This document shows positions 1-4,950 of a DNA stretch of 6,497 nucleotides, in pieces. Below the pieces are notes generated by a model that was not told where the DNA came from, did not search any database, and saw nothing but the letters and a program-made list of their open reading frames with translations. Every line of letters begins with the position of its first letter. Positions within the stretch are counted from its first letter, which is position 1. The position numbers and the translations under genes are program-made. This stretch comes from Lachnospiraceae bacterium UBA3801 (lineage in GTDB: Bacteria; Bacillota; Clostridia; Lachnospirales; Lachnospiraceae), in assembly GCA_002368685.1 (NCBI GenBank), contig DFEN01000158.1, forward strand, positions 1 to 6,497, written 5' to 3'.

Positions 1-8
1 TTTGTCAC

Positions 9-35
9 AAAAAAACCAGGCTCATTTGAGCCTGG
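9..35 (-). terminator. Intrinsic terminator of the PD-(D/E)XK gene
   Basis: A 9-bp perfect inverted repeat, CCAGGCTCA (16-24) and TGAGCCTGG (27-35), begins 8 nt past the stop codon. It is followed in the minus direction by seven T residues (A run at 9-15 on the plus strand). In RNA it would fold as an 8-bp GC-rich stem with a 4-nt loop and a U tract. Confidence 0.9.
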
Positions 36-43
36 CAATTTTG

Positions 44-865
44 TTATGCGTTGATATTATATTCTTTGAACAAGCTTTCACGGAATTCTTCATCATTTAC
101 AGCACGTTTTAAATCGTCTAAACGATTATCCTTAAGAAGCAGTTCATATAATGTATTTAAAGAGGAAATACCTTCTTCTCTTCCTTCTTCTCTTCCCTCT
201 TCTCTCGCTACCTTAGCCGCTTGCTTCGCCTTTTGCTGTGCATATTCTTCTAACGTCATGATCTTACCTCTCCATCTCTTATCTCTTCGGACTTCAATCA
301 CCGTATCATTCAGTTCCTTGGTATACTCATCTGTGATTTCACCACTATCTATATAATTTAGAAAATTACGAAGCGGTATAGGAATATCATCTAGAGTACC
401 TTTTGTATTAAGAAAAATCTTTGAAGTCTTATCACCTAGCGAAATGTCCCTATCCTGCAAGCATAGATTCTCAAAAGTATACAAATGCCTTCCTTTTCCA
501 AACAGATCAAAGGTACAAATAAAGATAACAATACTGTTTTTTAAGTCTTTATAATCACTACCCTTTTCTATCAAATCCAAATCAATTAAATCCTGATAAT
601 ATCTGCTTCTCTTAGCAAGATCATCCTCTATACCGTTTTGAAGTTCTATGTCATAAGTCGTATCTTCATCCTGGCAATAGACATCAAGCCTAATACTTTT
701 TGAATCATAATCTATATCTATGACCTTTTCGGACTCCGGATAGGTTATACGAGTAATCCTTTTGTTAAGTATCCTCTCAAGACACATTTTGCAAAGTTTT
801 TCTCTTCGCATAACGATGTTAAACATCGCATTATTTTTTAATGTAATTTTATTTATATCTACCAT
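44..865 (-). CDS. PD-(D/E)XK nuclease family transposase (Rpn/PDDEXK_2-like)
   Basis: Predicted DNA endonuclease of the Rpn / PDDEXK_2 group, often annotated as 'PD-(D/E)XK nuclease family transposase'; related Rpn proteins are known to promote RecA-independent recombination. Numbering from the chosen start, the N-terminal 'NNAMFNIVM' helix is followed by the nuclease core: D61 in 'RLDVYCQ', then E74 and Q76 in 'DIELQN' (D-x12-E-x-Q), then 'RSRYYQ' at 86-91 and the hydrophobic 'SIVIFICTFDLF' strand, all in the family order. The C-terminus holds a charged helix with three REEG repeats (221-232) and a leucine-rich tail. The ATG at 865 is preferred (273 aa) because AGGAGG at 871-876 sits 5 nt ahead of it; an in-frame ATG at 880 lies upstream of that site and would add five residues. 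The gene stands alone, with a structured leader and its own terminator. The active-site residues look intact, so this is not an obvious pseudogene. Whether it moves DNA or acts in defence cannot be told from sequence. Confidence 0.88.
   Translation of the reverse strand: MVDINKITLKNNAMFNIVMRREKLCKMCLERILNKRITRITYPESEKVIDIDYDSKSIRLDVYCQDEDTTYDIELQNGIEDDLAKRSRYYQDLIDLDLIEKGSDYKDLKNSIVIFICTFDLFGKGRHLYTFENLCLQDRDISLGDKTSKIFLNTKGTLDDIPIPLRNFLNYIDSGEITDEYTKELNDTVIEVRRDKRWRGKIMTLEEYAQQKAKQAAKVAREEGREEGREEGISSLNTLYELLLKDNRLDDLKRAVNDEEFRESLFKEYNINA
170..205. repeat. Three 12-bp tandem repeats encoding REEG x3
   Basis: Three back-to-back 12-bp units (170-181, 182-193, 194-205; plus-strand form TCCTTCTTCTCT) differ from one another by only one or two bases. 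Read on the minus strand, each unit encodes Arg-Glu-Glu-Gly. The unit is a multiple of three, so changes in copy number would lengthen or shorten the charged helix of the nuclease without breaking the frame. Confidence 0.85.
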
Positions 866-921
866 ATTAACCTCCTGCATTTGAACATGAAATGTAACTA
901 AATCACACAGTTTTTCCCCTC

Positions 922-940
922 TGAAAAATCCGTTTTTTCA
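922..940. repeat. Short hairpin TGAAAAA / TTTTTCA in the nuclease leader
   Basis: A perfect 7-bp inverted repeat, TGAAAAA at 922-928 and TTTTTCA at 934-940, with the loop TCCGT. It is the hairpin nearest the nuclease start codon, about 57 nt upstream of it. The stem is A/T-rich and on its own would be weak. Confidence 0.5.
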
Positions 941-942
941 AA

Positions 943-968
943 TGTGCGGAGGCCCGCGAAGCCGCATA
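943..968. repeat. GC-rich hairpin TGTGCGG / CCGCATA
   Basis: A 7-bp stem formed by TGTGCGG (943-949) and CCGCATA (962-968), with one G-T pair and a 12-nt loop that is itself GC-rich. Alternative pairings exist inside it, GGC (951-953) with GCC (961-963) and GCGG (946-949) with CCGC (954-957), so the element could switch between folds. It lies directly between the other two hairpins. Confidence 0.5.
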
Positions 969-978
969 AATATTAAAG

Positions 979-1060
979 GTGCAACAAATCCGAGCATTTT
1001 TTTCTCCGTTTTTTTTATTAGCCCTTCGGCCATAAAAAACGGAAATGCAATTTGTTGCAC
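979..1060. repeat. 82-bp imperfect long hairpin with 11-bp perfect terminal inverted repeats
   Basis: The ends are a perfect 11-bp inverted repeat, GTGCAACAAAT (979-989) and ATTTGTTGCAC (1050-1060). Moving inward, GCATTT (994-999) pairs with AAATGC (1043-1048), then CCG plus a T run and AT (1006-1018) pairs with ATAAAAAACGG (1032-1042), and GCC (1021-1023) pairs with GGC (1028-1030) around a 4-nt loop. The whole 82 bp therefore folds into one long stem broken by small bulges. It is either a small non-autonomous mobile element (MITE-like) or a structured 5' leader of the nuclease mRNA. The ends show no clear target-site duplication. Confidence 0.8.
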
Positions 1061-1091
1061 TACCGATATACTTATTAAATTAAGTAGATAT

Positions 1092-1120
1092 ATTTTAAAT
1101 CAATAAATATTAATTATCAA
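1092..1120 (-). promoter_or_regulatory. Candidate sigma-A promoter for the PD-(D/E)XK gene
   Basis: Read on the minus strand, TTGATA (1120-1115) and TAAAAT (1097-1092) are separated by exactly 17 nt, each one base from consensus. Initiation near 1085 would give a leader of about 220 nt that includes all three inverted repeats. The region is very A/T-rich, so a chance match is possible. Confidence 0.5.
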
Positions 1121-1150
1121 GAAAAAAATAACAGTTTTATGAAAAGATAC

Positions 1151-1179
1151 TTGTATAAATGACCTTTTTTTGATATATT
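1151..1179 (+). promoter_or_regulatory. Candidate extended -10 promoter for the DUF5684 gene
   Basis: TTGTAT (1151-1156) is followed after 17 nt by TATATT (1174-1179), and the TG at 1171-1172 supplies an extended -10 element. Transcription would start near 1186, leaving a leader of about 44 nt before the ATG at 1230. A weaker alternative is TTGATA (1170-1175) with CATAAT (1195-1200), spaced 19 nt. Confidence 0.5.
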
Positions 1180-1229
1180 TGTTGCGTATAGCTACATAAT
1201 GAAAACCAAATAATGGGAGGATGGTTAAA

Positions 1230-1646
1230 ATGTTTAATGCACTTTCAATTCTTGCTACATATAGCACAGAGTATTCATCATCATATGATGCTGGCGCTGC
1301 TGCTGCATCTATGATTCCATCAATCATAGGTTCTATAGTTGGCTATGTTCTTATGGCTATTGGACTTATGAAGATGTTCGAGAAGGCTGGAGTTACAAGC
1401 TGGTATGCTTGGATCCCAATTCTCAATATTTATTGGTTAACAAAGATTGCTACAGGTAATGGTTGGTTATTCCTTCTTTGCCTTATCCCTTGTGTTGGAT
1501 CACTTATCTGGTGCATCCTTACAGCTGTTAAGCTTGCTCCTGCATTCGGTAAGGGTGGCGGATACATCGTTGGTCTTATCTTCATTCCAAACATCATGTA
1601 TCTTGTACTCGGATTCGGCGATGCACAGTACATGGGACCACAGTAA
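1230..1646 (+). CDS. Small DUF5684-type membrane protein
   Basis: A 138-residue integral membrane protein of unknown function that matches the DUF5684 pattern. After a short Ser/Tyr/Ala-rich N-terminal segment (1-28), a first hydrophobic helix (about 29-48) leads into the conserved 'MKMFEKAGVTSWYAWIPILNIY' type stretch (47-68). A second membrane segment follows (about 79-101, 'FLLCLIPCVGSLIW'), then 'KLAPAFGKGGGY' (101-112) and a third (about 112-130), ending with 'DAQYMGPQ'. The family is common in Firmicutes, and members are sometimes mis-annotated as signal peptidase I; no Ser/Lys dyad of that enzyme is apparent. An in-frame ATG at 1221 directly abuts the GGGAGG at 1215-1220 and is too close to it, so the ATG at 1230, nine nt downstream, is chosen. 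The gene has its own promoter and terminator and shares no operon with its neighbours. Confidence 0.85.
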   Translation: MFNALSILATYSTEYSSSYDAGAAAASMIPSIIGSIVGYVLMAIGLMKMFEKAGVTSWYAWIPILNIYWLTKIATGNGWLFLLCLIPCVGSLIWCILTAVKLAPAFGKGGGYIVGLIFIPNIMYLVLGFGDAQYMGPQ

Positions 1647-1678
1647 TATAAGAAATATAAAAGGTTTTTAAGTAATAA

Positions 1679-1694
1679 ATAATATCGATATTAT
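1679..1694. repeat. 16-bp perfect palindrome
   Basis: ATAATATCGATATTAT reads identically on both strands. It lies between the stop codon of the DUF5684 gene and the bidirectional terminator. It is A/T-rich with a central ATCGAT. It could be a dyad-symmetric protein-binding site or chance; nothing nearby decides. Confidence 0.6.
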
Positions 1695-1706
1695 CATTAT
1701 GTAGAA

Positions 1707-1737
1707 AAAAGCTCAGGACATCTCGTCCTGAGCTTTT
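1707..1737. terminator. Strong bidirectional terminator between convergent genes
   Basis: A 13-bp perfect stem, AAAAGCTCAGGAC (1707-1719) and GTCCTGAGCTTTT (1725-1737), with a 5-nt loop. On the plus strand it is followed by ATTTATTATT and serves the DUF5684 gene, 60 nt past its stop. On the minus strand the stem ends in six T residues (A run 1705-1710) and serves the DnaK-like/GrpE-like gene, about 60 nt past its stop. It insulates the two converging genes. Confidence 0.92.
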
Positions 1738-1799
1738 ATTTATTATTACACATCACTATTTCATTCAGCGAATAGCTTTTTTCTAATTATAGTTTGCAA

Positions 1800-3209
1800 T
1801 TAATTAGCCACAATAACCGAAGCGGTTCTAATAACCTTACCCTTATATACATACCCCGTCTGCATAACCTGCTTAACAGTATTCTCTGGAAGATCCACGT
1901 CTGTGACATGAGCTACAGCATTCTGATAATTAAAGTCGAATGGCTCGCCCTCACCAGAAATAATAGTTATTCCATTTTCCTCCAGTATCTTAACAGCATT
2001 TTCATAGGTCTGGATGATTCCCTTTGTATAAGGATTATCCTCATCCTGCGCAAATTTCGATGCGTACTCAAGGTTATCGATAATAGGAAGTATCTTCTCA
2101 ATAAACTCGGTAATGTCATCTCCACTTCCAGCAGCAGCTCCCTGAGCCTGTGCAGGCCCAACTGGGAATTCGAGATATGCTTCTGTCGCCATATTCTGAA
2201 TCACAAGCGAGAGCTCTCTATCTTTATTCGCGCCAAGTCCAACCCAAACCGGTTTCTTCAGGAAATCCTGAACATTATCTGTAGGAACGGCAACTTCACC
2301 TATCTGATAGAATCCCTTATTTCTATTCTCATAAACCTTAAAGGTTTCAGTTCCATTTCCCTCAGGCATCTTCCTCATCTCGATGCCTTCACTTCCTGGA
2401 AATTCTGTATCAGCATTTATGACTCTAAACATCTTTCCATTAATTTCTAGGAAAATGTCATATGGAGTAAGCGTATCCATCACCCCAAGACCAACGAACG
2501 CTTCTCTCTCCTCAAGCTTACCGCAATAATATCCAAGACCTTCTATAATAGCCTTGCTATCAACCATTTTCATCTGCATACCGCGATTAGCAAATGCCGG
2601 AGAATAATCCGCATAGGACTTAATGGACTGTTCGAAAGTAATAGTTGAATTCATACTTCCGGCACAGAAGAGCACCTGTGCCTCCGTTGTATCAAAGAGC
2701 TTATTAGCATATCCGCCAAGGAAAGGAGCCTTGTGAAATGCCGTCGTCCCCCATTTTCCAGCTGCATAGGTATCTATCTTTCGCACACCTATATCGCTGA
2801 ATTCATACTCTGAAACTCCAACTCTACCATCGCCAACAACCGCCGCCAGCATCCTGCCATCAAAGTCATATTCTCCGTAGATGCTAAGAGCAAGAGACAT
2901 TGTTTCGCAAAGAGTCCTAACTATTTCAACCCCAACCTCACGTCCTGCCGCATATATTTTACGAATATCCTCCAGGCCAAAACTATCTGGTGTACAAACT
3001 ATAAGTCCAAAATCAGTTATGCCCACCTTCTGACCAAGATATTCACGAACCGCTCTTAGCACTCCGCCCAAAATAGATGAATCGCTATATATATCATCCT
3101 TTCTTAGATCAGCAGGAAGATTGAAGGATGCCGTACTTATTGACTCCTCACTGCTCCAGCTAAGATGTATCTTCTGCTCCCAATAATGCATTCCCACAAT
3201 ACTTTTCAT
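1800..3209 (-). CDS. Fusion of degenerate DnaK-like domain with C-terminal GrpE-like domain
   Basis: A 469-residue cytoplasmic protein with no signal peptide or membrane segment. Residues 1-350 follow a shortened Hsp70. 'VCTPDSFGLEDIRKIYAAGR' with 'VEIVRTLCETMSLAL' (71-108) matches the DnaK 'PAYF..AQR.A...AG.EV.RIINEPTAAAL' stretch, 'FLGGYANKLFD' (163-173) matches 'LGGEDFD', 'VLFCAGS' (179-185) matches 'VILVGGQ', and 241-271 matches 'LLDVTPLSLGIET...NTTIP', followed by a substrate-domain-like beta region (284-348). The ATP-binding loops DLGTTNS and DLGGGT are not recognisable, and only about 5 residues separate the last two nucleotide-domain motifs, so most of subdomain IIB is missing. After a linker rich in Ala, Gly and Gln (349-365), residues 366-469 are GrpE-like: 'LPIIDNLEYA' (374-383), 'FDFNYQNAV' (424-432) and 'GYVYKGKVIRTASVIVA' (452-468). 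The ATG at 3209 has GGGAGG 6 nt upstream; a TTG at 3236 lacks such a site. Likely role: a chaperone-related or regulatory protein, probably without ATPase activity (inference). Confidence 0.82.
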   Translation of the reverse strand: MKSIVGMHYWEQKIHLSWSSEESISTASFNLPADLRKDDIYSDSSILGGVLRAVREYLGQKVGITDFGLIVCTPDSFGLEDIRKIYAAGREVGVEIVRTLCETMSLALSIYGEYDFDGRMLAAVVGDGRVGVSEYEFSDIGVRKIDTYAAGKWGTTAFHKAPFLGGYANKLFDTTEAQVLFCAGSMNSTITFEQSIKSYADYSPAFANRGMQMKMVDSKAIIEGLGYYCGKLEEREAFVGLGVMDTLTPYDIFLEINGKMFRVINADTEFPGSEGIEMRKMPEGNGTETFKVYENRNKGFYQIGEVAVPTDNVQDFLKKPVWVGLGANKDRELSLVIQNMATEAYLEFPVGPAQAQGAAAGSGDDITEFIEKILPIIDNLEYASKFAQDEDNPYTKGIIQTYENAVKILEENGITIISGEGEPFDFNYQNAVAHVTDVDLPENTVKQVMQTGYVYKGKVIRTASVIVAN

Positions 3210-3215
3210 GGATAG

Positions 3216-3221
3216 CCTCCC
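3216..3221 (-). promoter_or_regulatory. Ribosome binding site that decides the DnaK-like/GrpE-like start
   Basis: On the minus strand GGGAGG lies 6 nt upstream of the ATG at 3209. The alternative TTG at 3236 is upstream of this site and has no purine-rich sequence at the right distance, so the nine extra residues are probably not translated. Confidence 0.8.
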
Positions 3222-3287
3222 AATTTTTTTACTCAACTTATAAGATTCCGCTTAAAATTACGCTCTCATTTTAGAATAACACTCCAC

Positions 3288-3296
3288 ATTATAACA
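3288..3296 (-). promoter_or_regulatory. Extended -10 promoter of the DnaK-like/GrpE-like gene
   Basis: On the minus strand the sequence TGTTATAAT (3296-3288) is a perfect extended -10 element. The expected -35 position (about 3311-3316) lies inside the terminator stem of the upstream operon and reads TCCCGC, so there is no -35 match. Initiation would fall near 3281, giving a leader of about 70 nt. No CIRCE inverted repeat (the HrcA operator of classical dnaK/grpE operons) is visible in that leader. Confidence 0.6.
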
Positions 3297-3297
3297 T

Positions 3298-3338
3298 AAA
3301 AATATAGCCAGCGGGAGTTTAGTTAACATCCGCTGGCT
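3298..3338 (-). terminator. Intrinsic terminator of the metal-transport operon, overlapping the lipoprotein stop codon
   Basis: A 9-bp perfect inverted repeat, AGCCAGCGG (3306-3314) and CCGCTGGCT (3330-3338), with a 15-nt loop. On the minus strand it is followed by ATATTTTTATG. The upstream arm lies inside the last codons of the lipoprotein gene and the stop codon (3319-3321) is in the loop. Confidence 0.85.
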
Positions 3339-4062
3339 TTGCCTCTGTAATTACATCCATCTTCGAATCAACAAGTCTACAGAATACATAAGGAACATTC
3401 GGGTCATCCTTATAGCAATCATAATAACCTGTCACTTCAACTACAGAACCATCTGTTGGATATTCATCTGGAAAGACGTGACTACCATCCTCCCATATAA
3501 ATTCCATCCCCTGCTGACAGCATGCTGTAGCATCCTGAATAATAACGAAATGATATATCTGACCTGTATCAGGATCTATACTAGAATAATATGTACCATC
3601 CATCTTGATAACCTGGTCAACATACGAAGGACCATCAGCAAGCATCTGATACACAGTCGAATAAACCATTGTACTATCCATGCTTGTAAGATCCACATCT
3701 ATCTTGGTACTATCTGTAATTGGTTCATAATCCTTCGAAGGAACCGTACCAGATATCTGACTCTCATCATATTCCTGATTAGGAGCCGTATCTTCCGTTG
3801 TCTGTTCCTCTGTTATAGCAGACGTTTTATTACTACCTTCTGAATTAGCGGCAGAATTATTTTCTGCAACTGCATCAGAGGTCGCTTCCGTTGTAACTTC
3901 AGTCGTAGCTTCCGAGCTTTCCTCAGCTATCTGCTGATCTATAGTCTCCTGAACCTTGTTACTTCCGTTCATCTTGCTGTCCGCCTTATCCGCTCCACAC
4001 CCCGTAAGAAGCAGCAGCATAGCAAGTGTAAGACAAATAATCTTTATATTTTTAAATTTCAT
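3319..4062 (-). CDS. Lipoprotein with OB-fold-like C-terminal domain, last gene of the metal-uptake operon
   Basis: A 247-residue predicted surface lipoprotein of uncertain function. A lysine-containing N-terminus and hydrophobic stretch (8-20) lead to the lipobox LLTGC, so C22 is the likely lipidated residue. Residues 23-110 are a low-complexity Ser/Thr/Glu/Ala spacer (for example 'EATTEVTTEATSDAV') typical of cell-wall-spanning linkers. Residues 125-240 look folded: 'VIKMDGTYY' (151-159), 'YHFVIIQDATACCQQGMEFIW' in two halves (170-190), 'DGSVVEVTGYYDCYK' (204-218) and 'YVFCRLVD' (225-232). This pattern of beta strands around a Cys-Cys pair (C181, C182) recalls the C-terminal domain of YcgQ/TIGR03943-type proteins; that resemblance is my inference and is not strong. 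The ATG at 4062 has GAGG 7 nt upstream. The gene follows the permease by 45 bp with no terminator between, so co-transcription is likely, which suggests a role in zinc handling at the cell surface. Confidence 0.78.
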   Translation of the reverse strand: MKFKNIKIICLTLAMLLLLTGCGADKADSKMNGSNKVQETIDQQIAEESSEATTEVTTEATSDAVAENNSAANSEGSNKTSAITEEQTTEDTAPNQEYDESQISGTVPSKDYEPITDSTKIDVDLTSMDSTMVYSTVYQMLADGPSYVDQVIKMDGTYYSSIDPDTGQIYHFVIIQDATACCQQGMEFIWEDGSHVFPDEYPTDGSVVEVTGYYDCYKDDPNVPYVFCRLVDSKMDVITEAKPADVN

Positions 4063-4107
4063 TTTTAAGCCTCTATCGTTCGATTAATCAAGTCGCAGCG
4101 CGCAAAC

Positions 4108-4950
4108 TTAATTGCCTGTTTTCACAACAAATCTTCCAACTAATGCAGCTATTATAAAGCAAAGCAGATCCATTGCAACGATGGTAGCACCAACGGGTGT
4201 TGAATAAAGGATTGATACAATCATTCCAACAATCGCACATACCACAGAGAATATAGCAGACAGAATAACAACTCCTTTAAATGTACCACTCAGTCTCATA
4301 GCCGCAAGAGCTGGGAACACAATAAGCGCTGAGATAAGAAGACTTCCTACCAGGTTCATTCCCAGAACTATGATAATCGCAATGATAACCGCGATAAGGA
4401 AATTGTATTTTCCTGCTGGCACACCCGTTGCCCTGCAGAAGGTCTCATCAAAGGTAACTGCAAATATCTTATTATAGAAAATGACATATAGCGCAATAAC
4501 TATAATCGAGAGCACTATACATATCATAACCTCTTTAGAATCGAGAGTAAGTATTGATGTCGAACCAAAAAGCGTACTACATACATCACCAGAAACATTT
4601 GAAGAGGTAGAGAATACATTCATCACAAGATAACCAAAGGCAAGAGATGTAACTGACAGCATTGCTATGGCCGCATCCCCCTTAAGCATGGACTTATTGC
4701 CATTTCTCAGAAGAAGAACTGCAACAAGAATAGTTACTGGCATAACCAGAATCGTATTACTCGTAAGCTTCAGCACTGTAGCTATTGCCATAGCACCAAA
4801 GGCCACGTGTGAGAGTCCATCACCTATAAAGGAATAACGCTTCAGAACAAGAGTCACTCCAAGAAGGGAAGCACATAATGCTATAAGCACGCCAACTATA
4901 AGCGCATATACAACAAAATCAAACTGAAGATAATATAGAAGCTGACTCAT
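4108..4950 (-). CDS. znuB: Metal (zinc/manganese) ABC transporter permease, ABC-3 family
   Basis: Membrane component of a ZnuABC/MntABC-type importer that moves divalent metal, most likely Zn2+, into the cytoplasm. The 280-residue chain has the usual length and about eight hydrophobic segments (about 12-35, 45-62, 66-82, 94-112, 141-160, 183-215, 226-250, 254-275). The family signature 'KRYSFIGDGLSHVAFGAMA' (37-55) is clear, as are 'LKGDAAIAMLSV' (89-100), 'FDETFCRATGVP' (167-178), which precedes the ATPase-coupling region, and 'MNLVGSLLISALIVFPALAA' (198-217). The start overlaps the ATPase stop by one base (TAATG), with AGGAGG at 4960-4965, so translation is probably coupled. The family also includes manganese and iron permeases; the His-rich binding protein in the same operon favours zinc, so the symbol is by family role, not proof. 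Confidence 0.92.
   Translation of the reverse strand: MSQLLYYLQFDFVVYALIVGVLIALCASLLGVTLVLKRYSFIGDGLSHVAFGAMAIATVLKLTSNTILVMPVTILVAVLLLRNGNKSMLKGDAAIAMLSVTSLAFGYLVMNVFSTSSNVSGDVCSTLFGSTSILTLDSKEVMICIVLSIIVIALYVIFYNKIFAVTFDETFCRATGVPAGKYNFLIAVIIAIIIVLGMNLVGSLLISALIVFPALAAMRLSGTFKGVVILSAIFSVVCAIVGMIVSILYSTPVGATIVAMDLLCFIIAALVGRFVVKTGN

Larger units (their letters stand above)
866..1229. other. Divergent intergenic region between the nuclease gene and the DUF5684 gene
   Basis: About 360 bp without a convincing gene, lying between two divergently transcribed genes. From left to right it holds the nuclease ribosome binding site (871-876), three inverted repeats (922-940, 943-968, 979-1060), a minus-strand promoter candidate (1092-1120), an A/T-rich stretch, a plus-strand extended -10 promoter candidate (1151-1179) and the ribosome binding site of the DUF5684 gene (1215-1220). 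The GC-rich patch at 945-966 and the repeated word CCGTTTTTT (930-938, 1006-1014, inverted at 1034-1042) stand out from the A/T-rich surroundings. Confidence 0.7.

Noticed and set aside
1..1060. Terminal inverted repeats bounding the PD-(D/E)XK gene as a complete transposon
   Set aside because: TTTGT-CAC at 1-8 loosely resembles TTTGTTGCAC at 1051-1060, but the match is short and gapped, and the left end is at the window edge. No element boundary can be claimed.
1100..1327. Open frame of 75 codons on the minus strand across the DUF5684 start
   Set aside because: It overlaps the promoter and the beginning of the well-supported plus-strand gene and has no homology signal.
1794..2450. Open frame of 218 codons on the plus strand
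   Set aside because: It lies wholly opposite the DnaK-like/GrpE-like gene, its product has no recognisable domain, it has an atypical composition rich in Ile, Leu, Ser and Asn, and it lacks a convincing ribosome binding site. It is antisense shadow.
3237..3297. Possible CIRCE (HrcA) operator upstream of the DnaK-like/GrpE-like gene
   Set aside because: AGTGTTATTCTAAAATGAG was inspected for the TTAGCACTC-N9-GAGTGCTAA pattern. There is no matching inverted repeat, so HrcA control is not supported.
3478..3843. Open frame of 121 codons on the plus strand
   Set aside because: It is opposite the lipoprotein gene, and its Ile/Thr/Arg-rich product reflects the complement of that gene's codons. No start signal.
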